In this document: positions 9,353 through 21,300 of the stretch, piece by piece | Layout of the letters: every line of letters begins with the position of its first letter | How positions within the stretch are numbered: the first letter of the stretch is position 1 | Assembly: GCA_046299555.1 (NCBI GenBank) | Contig: JBKBHS010000001.1 | Coordinates: forward strand, 806,001-870,000 | Direction: 5' to 3' | DNA length: 64,000 nucleotides | Origin: CALKJP01 sp046299555 | GTDB taxonomy: Bacteria; Bacteroidota; Bacteroidia; JACCXN01 | Made by a program: the position numbers and the translations under genes | The notes under the pieces: model-generated | Databases searched by the model: none | What the model was told of the DNA's origin: nothing | What the model saw: only the letters and a program-made list of their open reading frames with translations

Positions 9353-12300
9353 ATGATGAAAGTAATTGATTTATTTCAGCGTAGTTTAAGGGGCATTTTT
9401 GTTCTTGGAATTTTATTTTTATTTATTCCAAAATCTTATTCGCAGCTTTTAAGTTATCAGTTTTCATATACAGCAAACAATAATAATACTCCTGTTTCGG
9501 TAAATGATAATGCAACAGTAAATTTTCCATATTCTCCCGGACCTTTTTTAAATACTCCAATTTCGTTTACCAATAAAATCGTTTTCGGAGTTAATCATAA
9601 TTTCCTGCAATTCTATTCTACAGGCATGGATGTAGAGGTTGATTTAAAGATTGAAAGATTTGATAGAACGGGAGCATCAATGGGAACTAATAGTAAAACA
9701 CTTGAAATTAATTATTATCCTTTCACTACGCAAGCTTATATTGATAGGGATGTGTTTATAAATTATGGCGCTGCAGGTGTAAAAGTTACTATTGATGACA
9801 TACGAGTAAATAATTCATCGGTAAATGATTTGCCCAACCATTTATTCATAGATGTGTTTTTAGAAAAAGATGAATTAGTTGGTCTATCTTCTAACCCCAC
9901 AACAATAAATACATTACAAGGAATAAATACAGATTGTGATACTAATGGGGTGGTAGACGAAATTGAAATTGCCTGGAATACTATTATTGGGGCAGAAGAA
10001 TATCAATTAGAATGGACATTTGTAAACGATTATGGTGCTACTTTAAATAATTATTTGCCTGCATCATCGCTTAAATATGATTTCAAAAATAATAGTACTA
10101 GAATAAGCACTACCAATACAAGCTATAAAATTGCTAATACTTTTGATCATGGATATATACTTTTCAGAGTAAGAGGTATTGGTCAGGATGCTTTCAATCC
10201 AGGTTTCTATTTTCCAGGTCCTTGGAATGGAAACGTAACTGATGTTGGATATGTAAATAACGTGTCATCGAAATTTCATAATGTTCATCCTCACGAATTA
10301 AATAAGAACTGGCAGCTAACTATAAATTATGCAGAAGAAGGGAAGAAAAAAGAAAGTATTAATTACATGGATGGGTCTATGCGTTCAAGACAAACGCTTA
10401 CCAGAATTAATACTGATAGAATTGTAATAGCAGGCGAAACCGTTTACGACCATCAAGGAAGACCCGCTGTTACTATACTACCTACTCCGGTTCAGGAAGA
10501 GTATTGCCAAGCTCCAGTTAATCATGCATCAACAATAAAATATTATACAGCTCTTAACAAAAACACACAGAATGCTATTTACTCCAAGGATGATTTTGAT
10601 ATTGATAACCCTAATCAAAGTTGTGTAGCTTCGGTTGGTGAGCTGATTAATACCACAGGTGCTTCCAATTATTATTCATCTAATAATCCCTTTAAAGATG
10701 CTTATAATGCATTTATTCCCGATGCTGAAAATTATCCCTTTTCAATGATTGAATATACTCCTGATAATACAGGCCGAATAAGAAGACAAGGTGGAGTTGG
10801 GGCTGAATTTCAAATTAATAATAATCACGATACCAGATATTATTATGGGCAACCTAACCAGTTGCAATTAGACAGACTATTTGGCGCTGAGGTTGGTGAT
10901 GCCGCACATTATAAGAAAAACATGGTTATCGACCCCAATGGACAGGTTAGTGTAAGTTACTTAAATATGGAAGGTAAAACAGTAGCCACTTCATTAGCGG
11001 GAGATGCACCTCCTAATTTAGAAGCGGTTGCTTCAGATTCGGGAGCAGTTAAAAATTTTACAGTAGACCTTTTTAATAAAAACAGCAATGGGCAAAGTAA
11101 TTTGAATAAGGTTAAAACTGACAAAACCGGTATTGAATTTACTTCGCAAATTTTAGCTACCACAGCCGGTAATTATAAACTCGACTATACATTATTGGTA
11201 AATAATTTTACCGATAATTGTACTGGTAGCAATGTTTGTTACAACTGTGTATATGATCTTGAAATATCTGTAATTGATGAGTGTGGACAGATGATAAACG
11301 CATCCGGTAATCCTACAAATACACCTATTTTAAGCATGTATGCAGGTAATGTAATAATTCAAAACAACGAGTTAACTTTTACAACGGCCTGTAATCCTTC
11401 TCAATATACTTACAATTCTAATACTATTACGCTATACCTTAATGCAGGCAGCTATACCATTCATAAAAAACTTAATATAAATACACAGGCAAGAAACTAT
11501 TATTTACAACAGTTTTTAGATACCAACTTAAATTCCTGTATTGTTCCTTTAAGCCAGTTACAGGCAAATGCACTTGCCAATATTGATACTTCTGATTGTT
11601 ATATAGATTGTAATGTGTGTGTACAATCTTTAGGAACAAAAGATGAATTTGTTTCGTCCGGTAAGGGTACTGCATTAGAATGGGATTTGTTATACGAAGA
11701 ATGTCTTGACCAATGCGATGATTACGTTTCTCTATGCGACCAATCTTATCAGCTAATGCTTATAGATGTTAGCCCGGGTGGACAATATTGTAACTATAAA
11801 AATGTGAATGGCATTTATAATTTTAATGAACAAAAGTATAAACTTTCACTTTTGTATTATGATAATAAATTGCCTGGGAATACTTCTATCTCATCTCAAT
11901 TTACATTAAATACTTCCAACAAATATTGGCGTAATCCTAAAAGAACAATTAATGGGAATACATATAATATGTACATTGACGATGCAACAAATCAGAGAAC
12001 TAAAATACGACTGAGCAATATTAACGGTGTTTATACTCCTGCTATTCTTTCAAATTCTTATTTGTATTCTGACAGTCAGGGCTATTATACTTTTCCGGAG
12101 TATTTAGCATATGTAGAAGATTTTGTTGATTTATGGGAAGACGGTTGGGAAAAATCATTGGTAGAATATCATCCTGAATATTGTTATTATAAAATTTGCA
12201 TGTCATACAGTAAGAAAGTACAAAGCTCAGATACTTATACCAGCGAAAGTTTTGACAAACTATTAACCAATTCCCAAACCTTTGCACAGGCTGTTGCCAA

Positions 12301-15300
12301 TGGCTTAATTAATTCAGGTACAAATTTACCTACAGCATGGAGTACTTTAGATCCATTTATCTTGCATGCAAGTAATTGGTCGGCACCAATGCCAATGGGA
12401 ACTTTATTAGATGGTTTACTTAGTGTTTATCAAACAGTTGGCGCTAATACTTATAAAATGTATGAATATGCATCTATGATTGCACGCTGTGGAACACAAA
12501 TTGGCGCTGTGCCATCTCCTTCCTGTATTGATTTTGGTAGTTTATATGTACTTCCTAATAGCGGAAATAATGTAATTATTAATGATAGCATTAAAAATTT
12601 AGAGTGGAATATTTTTAAATCGCTTTATCTTGCCAATAAAAGAGCGCTGCAATCACAATACGCCAATTATTCAACCATTAATACTAACCCAGGTTCTTGT
12701 GAAGGATTTAACGCTTGTATAGGAAGTAGCAATTTCAATCCTTACACCTATTTCCCACAGGTTTATGGTAACAACTCTTCTAACTGGTCTAATCCTTCTT
12801 CTTTTTGGGGCTTAGGAAATAATTATAATCAAAACCAGCCATTGCCTGTTCAGCCTTGCGATATTTTAACCTATAGTTATTATGCATCTAAAACGCCTCG
12901 TTTTATGGAGCATAAAATGGATATGCCCGCACCAAGTACCAATAATTTGGCTGCTCAAATTTATTATCAAACAGGTTTATGCCCGATAGATTATAATTTT
13001 TTACAAGTGCTGAACGAACTTGCAGATAAAGGCAAGCTTACCCATGTAAACTATCCTATGACCGGTCTGAATGCTTTTAATGGCTTGTTCTTGGCTTTAA
13101 CTGATTATAATCCTTCCCAACCAATGAATGTAAGCCATAACTGGGGTTGGAGTTCAAATGTTTTAAGTGGAAACTTAAATGTAAGTATTTTTGATTATGT
13201 TCAAAATACGGTAACCTGCAATATGGGATTCTTTAATGATTCTCAAAACCCAATAATTTGGTCGCAGGTACAGCAATTTAAAGATTTAGTTTTTTTAGGA
13301 ATAAATAATGGTAATTACACTTTTGAAATAAAGGTGAAAATTCCGAATGGATTAGGAGGTTTTGAATGGAAAAAAATTCAAGGCTATACCTCTTGCTTTG
13401 CATTTATGTCATGCTCATTTGATGAAGAATGTAATCCTAATGAGCTTGCCATTGGTTTGCAAAACTTAATGAGTGCATTATTAATACAAGGAGAATTGGA
13501 TAATCAAGCATTTTCGCTGGCAAGTAATAATTTTAATTCTACTATAAATGTAGCTATTAATAATACTTTGGGGCAGCCCACCAGCCAGCTTAGATGGGAG
13601 TATAACAGCGGTGGAAATAATCCCCTCTTTTTGTTGTACGATGGAAATAATACCAGCACTCAAATAATGTTAGAAATTACAAACATTTCAAACAATGTTA
13701 CAATTAATACAATTTTTAGCAATGGTGCATATTTTAATAATATCAATACACTTGGGGGGCATGTTTTTACAGTAGATGTATTTGATTTTTCGGGAAACAA
13801 ACTGGCAACCATTACAGGTAAAGCATGGAAAAATAGCAATAACACAAACGAAGCATTAAGCATGGGTGCGTGCGAAATACCCGGGCCTTTAAGCTGTAAT
13901 CTGCCTCCGCATCATAATATGCAGCAAACCATTGCCATGCTGAGCAATGTATTTGCCAATTACCAGGGGCAATCGGTAGATTTAACCCAAAACGTATATT
14001 TTACCTCTAACCTTTGTCAATACTTATCGGAGTGCAATACACAGCAAGGAAGTAGTTCGGCTAATTCTTATGTTGATAATGGCGTGCATTATGATGAGCT
14101 GATATTTGAAATGCCGGGATGTGAGTTAAAACTTATTCGTTCAGATGATGGTAACCCTGATTTGGATTTTACACAAATAGTTTCGGTAAGCGATTTTCAA
14201 GTTACTGGAGAAGCCGATGCGCAAGGCAATTTTTATGAATTTTCCTTTACGGCAACCTATGCTGCTATGGGTATGATGCTAACAGGAACAGTGCATGGAA
14301 CTACCTGTTGGCCATTGCTTCCTTGCCCGGAATGTATAGAAACCGAATTGGCAGAGTTTAAATATGAAATTACAGAACCATCAGCCATTGAAGACACCTG
14401 CTCTTATCTTTATAATTTATACACAGAAGCATATAATTGGAGGGAAAATTACAATAATAACAACCCGCAAACTGCTTGTGATCCATTCCCAAGTATGTTA
14501 TCTCAAGGAGATTTTGAGGGACTTGGTTTATGTTGTAATACGCAGGCATTCGGAGCATTTAATAATTATATACAATCTTTTTATAATACAGCTCTTTGTC
14601 CGGAAGACCTCCCTGTTTGGAATTCGGAAAATTGTAAAGGAGGAAACGAAGAACCTTCTCAATGTGAACGAGATTTTAATGATTTGGTAGCCCTGGTTAA
14701 TAGCTATAATAATTCTGCTTATGCCACTTCTCATGGTTATAGCTTAAGCACTAATTTTTACAGCAGTTTTTATGTGTTTAGCCAATACGGATTTTGCAAT
14801 TGTGAATATAGGCGATATGCAAGAAACTTGGTTTATTTCATTGACCTTCCTGCTAATGACCCTACACCGCCTCCCGTACCAATAAACCAATTCGAAAATT
14901 GCGGTAACGGAATAGCTGATAATTGCACAGAGCGTTATCAGGAATATCTTGATTACATAGATGCCTACAATACCTTTGCTAATTCGCAAGCAAACATTAA
15001 TTCATATCCTGAAATTACTCAGGGGCAAATAGCATCTTTAGAGGAATTTATAAACGAAAATCTTTGTTTGTGTTTAGATAAATATGTTGCCTTTTTAGAA
15101 AGCCTGATGGATAATGTATATACCGGTAATCCACAGGAACTGGAATTTAAACTCTCTTTATCTAATTTTTGCGAAGGAGAATTACCTTGTGCTTCTTCTC
15201 ATTTTCCGGAAACTCCTGTTGAAGATTTACCTCCTGCACCATACGAAAATCCTTGTGTTACACAATTGGTAAACATGGCTTTGCAGGCAGCATGGAACCA

Positions 15301-18300
15301 GTATCAACAACAAATTAATGATTTAACTACTTATTTTATTAATTTATACAATACCAGATGTACCGAAGCTCTTGAAAGCTTTACCATGAATTACGATGAC
15401 AAAGAATTTCATTTTACGCTTTATTATTACGACCAGTCGGGCAATCTGATAAAGACGGTGCCACCGGAGGGAGTAGAGATGTTTAACATTACTTCTTATG
15501 CCGATACTTTGGCAGTGCAAATAAATAGCGACAGAACCAATAAAACTCAAACTGTTTTTACATCGCATCGTTTAGCAAGCATTTATAATTTTAACAGCTT
15601 AAACCAAACTACGCGCCAGCAAATACCCGACCATGATGCTATAGACCTTTGGGAAACAAAGCTTACCAGCGGTTTTCATCCATTATTTACTATATCTTCC
15701 GTAAACTTTGTCAATAATATCGGTTATGCTTCCGGTACAATAAAAGTAAACGGTACAGATGTAGGTCTTTTATACCGTAGCAACGATGAGGGCTCTACCT
15801 GGCAACCTGTAAAAGATGTTTTAGGCGCTCATATAAATAAAATAGTGTGGACAGATGCCAATACGGCCTATGCTGCCGGACAAGGTGGTACCATTCTTAA
15901 AACTACCGATGGGGGCCATAACTGGCTGCCATTACGTACCTATTTGGCAAAAATGAATGAAAATATTACTTCTATGGCGTTTAAAAATGCCAACGAAGGT
16001 GTTTTTATTTGCGAAAACGGAACAATTATTACTACCGCTAATGCAGGGCAAACCTTTACCAAATTGGCATCAAACACCTTGCAGCCAAGCGCTACACGTG
16101 TATTAAAAGATATAACATGGGATGGCTTGGAATATTTTTTAATTACTCAAATACATAATAGCCAGTTAAATGTAACACACACCGAAGTGTTTTCGAGTAG
16201 CGATGGAGTTAGTTGGACTTTATTAAGTAATAACATACGAAGCGCTCAGTTAAATAAAGTAAACCTGTTTAATAGCAACCGGAGCTATTTATGTGGCGAT
16301 GACGGGCAGCTATATCGATTTACTGATGGCAGCAATGTAACATACGAAGCCATAGAAACAGGATTAAACAAAAATATACGCGATGTATATTTTAAAGACT
16401 GGAATAATGGAATTATAATAGCCGATAGTATTGCTAATTACGGGCAAATATATAAAACCCACGATGGCGGTAAAACCTGGGTATTGCTTAGCGCTCCTGG
16501 GGCCTATTATAATACCTTATTCCCATATTACGAAAACAACTCAAATGCAAAGGTGCTGGCTATTGGCCACAATCAGCTTATCAGCCGTGTTATAATGTAT
16601 AATAATACACCCTTTGGTATAGTGCCTGTTGTTAGCCCTAATATACCGGCTCCCAATAATCCACTACCGCAATTGGATGCTGTTTGGGCGCAAAGAACTA
16701 ATGCCAATGCAGGGCCTGCTTTTGCAGCCTATCAAAATAATTTATATTATACGCCCGATATTGAAGCAGGAAATAGCCTTAGCTGGAGCAGTGTAAGCGG
16801 AATACCTTCTAACGAAAATATAAAAGAGCTGGTTTTTGCTGTAATGGCATCGAGTGGCTTGCCTATTAAAGGTATTGTACTTACCGATAATGGCAAACTT
16901 TACCTGATTAATAAAGCTGCAAATTCTTCAACAATTTCATTAAGCTTGTTTACTCCCGTATCTAATATAGATTATGTTCGTATTGCATTAGACGAAACAA
17001 ACAAAAGGGCTTATGCCATTAAAGACAATGCATCTACCGTAATGGCTGATTTAAATGCGGGTACCGTTGGACTTACCACCGTAAGTTCATTTATTAATTT
17101 AACACCTAATAGTGATACTTATGTTTCTTTAGCAGCTTTTGATGGAAATGTTTATGCTTTTACGGCTAAAGGTGAAATTTATGGAAGAGCAATAGGCACA
17201 GGAGGTGTATTATTAGGAGCTAAGCCTTCTCGTTATACTTATTATCTCAAACCCCTTGCCATGAACAGCATAAGGCATAAAAACAGCAGTATGTACATGG
17301 CAGGAACCGATGGAGATGTGTATAGTTATGTATCAGGCGTATTTACCCGACAGCATAGCCATACCACCACCACCATAAATGGGATTGACCGCAACAGCAA
17401 TAATTTGTTTGCCGCTGCACAAAACGGAATGCTTATAAAGTTTAGCATACAAAGCGGTGATATACTTGTGCCGCAATATATTAATACCAATGTTTCTGAA
17501 AACTTATATGCTATTGCCGTTGAAAACAACCAGCTGCATGCTGTAGGGCAAAACAGCCGTGCTTTATTTATTGCCGATGTAACTATAAGCAGCCCGCTTA
17601 CCCAAATTATTACAGGGGCAGGAAACAGCCACCGCTTAAATGCGCTTGCTTACCGCCCTTCGCAAAGCACTCCGCTGGCTTATGCGGTGGGTAACCATGC
17701 GCAGGTACACTCTTTAACCGATAATATTAGGGTAAAAGTAAATAATGTATTTACCAATAAGCTGTTTAAAGTGCATTTTGCCGATGGCTCAAACGGTTTT
17801 GCTGCAGGAGCCGGAAACGCCTTGCATTACACCATTGACGGTGCCAATACATGGCACATAAGCTCACCAAATGCCAATGCAGAATTTGACAATGTAAGCA
17901 ATATACACGGTGTATATACCTATGGCCCTGCAAGTGCATTTATTTGTGGCGACAAAGAATTTATTGGCGAAGCCGGAAATAATGGCAAATACACCACTGT
18001 AATGGGCAATAGCGCTAACTCCGCAGCCAATGTACTTTACGACATGTACCTTGATGCTAACAACGGATATGCAGTAGGAATTAATGGCACCAACGGGCGC
18101 ATAGCATCTACTGCCAATGCCGGTATTTCGTGGACTATAAATACCATAAACGGAAAACCTTTTAAAGCTCTTTGCAAAATACCAAACAACAACCACTTTA
18201 TGGCAGTAGGACCCGGTGAAACGGTAGCCTATGTGCTTAATGGTACGGTGCAAAACCCTTCTATTAGCATACCGCCAAGCCTCAATAGCAATTTTAACGA

Positions 18301-21300
18301 TGTGTTTTTTACAAATGCCCATACTGCCTATATAGCAGGCAGCAACGGAGTATTGCTTAAGGCAGCCAACCTGCAACCAAGCAATAACACTTACAGCGCC
18401 TTTGCATTTGGCTCTAAAAACCTGAACGATGGCTTAAACAACCAAAGCAATACCGCCAATATGAATGTAGAAGCCGTAGCCTTTACTTCTGCCTCATCAG
18501 GTTTTATTGGCGGAGCCTATAATGCTGCCAATAATTACGCCCGCAAAATTAAAGACGAAAGCGGACGCCACAGCGTGTACCATTGGTACGACCGCTTAGG
18601 CCGCCTTATATTAAGCCAAAACAGCAAGCAGCACAACCACAACCCTAAGCAATACAGCTATACCCTTTACGATGCCTTGGGCAGAATTACAGAAGCAGGG
18701 CAAAAAGACGAAAATACCGCCAACACCCGCTTTGCCGATATTTTTGGTGCACAGGTAAACAATTTTTACAACCCCAATGTAATTGACGATACCGAGTTTT
18801 TAGACTGGATAAACGGCAACGGCCAGCGCACACAAGTTACAAAAACCTATTACGATGAGCCTAACAGCGCTATTGCTGCCAACCTGCCAAACAACTTTAC
18901 ACAGCAGCACCTGCGCAAGCGCGTTGCCTGCGTTACCTACGAAGACGTGTTTGATAACGATGACGAAACCTACCAGCACGCCACCCATTATACCTACGAT
19001 ATACATGGCAATGTAAACACCCTGCTGCAAGATAACCCCCAAATTAGCATTAGCGGCCAGCGTTTTAAACGCTTTGATTACAGCTACGACCTTATTAGCG
19101 GAAACGTAAAAGAAGTAGCCTACCAAAAAGCAGAACCCGACCAATGGTACCACCGCTACGAATACGATGCCGACAACCGCATAACACACGTATATACCAG
19201 CAAAGACCACATAATATGGGACCGCGACCTGCGCTACTTCTATTATAAACACGGCCCATTGGCACGTGTAGAGTATGGCGACAACCAGGTGCAGGCTACC
19301 GATTATGCCTACACCCTGCAAGGATGGATTAAAGGAATTAATTCGGAAACACTTTCTCCTGTAAGAGACATGGGCAAAGATGGCGATTTTATTAGCTCTA
19401 ACAATCCCAATAAGTTTTTTGCTCAAGATGCCTATGCATATAGTTTGGGCTATTTTGCAAACGATTATACTTCTATTGGCAGCAGCAGCTTTTTGGCAAG
19501 CAAAACAAACAGCGATGTGTTAAATGCAAGGCACAATTTATGGAATGGAAACATAGGCTCAATGATAACCACCATAACAGACCCGATAACAATAACAAAC
19601 GGAGTACCCTCGTTTAATATACTTGCACAGGGCACCGCCTATAAATACGACCAACTAAACCGACTGATACAAATGCAAGCCTATGCCAATCTTGATTATA
19701 CCAACAACCTATGGATAAACAGCGGACTGCCCTATGATGGAAGATATGAAAATACCTTTACCTATGATGCTAACGGAAATATAACAGGGCAGCTCAGAAA
19801 AAATGAAGCAGGTGTTGCAATTAATAACCTAACCTATAACCGTTTAAACAGTAATGGTAAAATATTGCAAAATCGCTTATATCATGTAAATGATGCAGTT
19901 GCTTTAAATGCATTTAATGATGATATTGATGATCAGGGAACTTTTGTAAACGGAGGTAATATTAATGCTGCTAATAACTATGGTTATACAGAAATAGGAG
20001 AATTAAACAGAAATGACCAAAAAGAAATAGCAGAAATAAAATATACTGCAACAGGTAAGGTTAAAGAAGTAATACGCATTGCAAACAGTAGCAAAAAAAA
20101 TCTTAAATTTGACTACGATGCAATGGGCAACAGAATTGCAAAGCATATATACAGTAGTGCCAATGTATGGGAAAGTAGCGAATATTATATAAAAGATGCA
20201 CAAGGAAATACCATGAGTGTATATAAATACCAAAACGACCCACAAACACAAACTTCCAGTTTTGCACAAACAGAAAAATACCTGTATGGCAGTACCAATT
20301 TTGGTAAAGACAAAACAATAACCGAAATGATAGGCGCATCAACGCAAAGTAATGTAGCCTCAAGAACACTTGAAAATAAGCATTACAATGGAGCCAACCA
20401 TTTAGGTAATATACTTACTGTTTTTACGGATAAAAAATACCCGCTTGATACCAATACCGATGGAACAGTAGATGGTTATTTGGCAGATGTAATAAGCTCA
20501 AACGATTATTACCCATTTGGTGTAGTAATGAAAGAACGTAGCTTTAGTGTAGCAAACGTAAGAGAGCAGTTTAACGGCAAAGAATACGATACAGAAACAG
20601 AAACAAGTGATTTTGGAGCAAGGAATTTAGATAGTGATTTAGGGGTTTGGGGAGCGATTGATCCACTTCAGCACAAATACCCCTCATTATCACCCTATAA
20701 TTTTGTAGCTAATTCTCCATTAATATTAATAGATCCAAATGGGAAAGAAATTAAAATTGTAACTAATGATCCTGAATTTAGAGGATATATATTAAATCAA
20801 CTTCAAAAATTAACGGATGACAAGCTTGATATTGATTTAAATGGAGTAATCCAAATAATACATAGAGCTGAAAATCCTAGTAAGCAGTATGGTACGGAAT
20901 TAATTAATCAATTGATTTCATCTAAAAATACTCACTTTATACTTCAATCCTCAATAGGAGACAATCATTCAAAACCATTTGTTGTTGGAGATGAGGCCGC
21001 TTCTAATGGTGTAGGAATCGGTACAACTATTATGATTGATCCTAATTCTAGCATTGAGATAACTGATCAAGATGGTGTTGACAGAGTAAGTCTTCCGCAA
21101 ATTGTATTAGGGCATGAGTTGATTCATTCTTCTCATGCTGATAAAGGAATCCAAGATCCAGAATTAGCTGACCCCACGGGAGATAATTATCCTGTAAAAT
21201 TAGGGTCAGGAATTCCACTTACAAAAGAAGAAATCAAAACTCGTGAAAAAGAAAATTTATTAAGAACAGAACAAGGTATTACAAATCTTAGAAAAGTGTC

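Noticed and set aside
17864..19426. Minus-strand ORFs of 170 and 208 codons inside the RHS core
   Set aside because: Long only because the sense strand is GC-richer there; composition (Val/Ile/Tyr/Ala runs) and lack of start signals mark them as shadows of the RHS gene.
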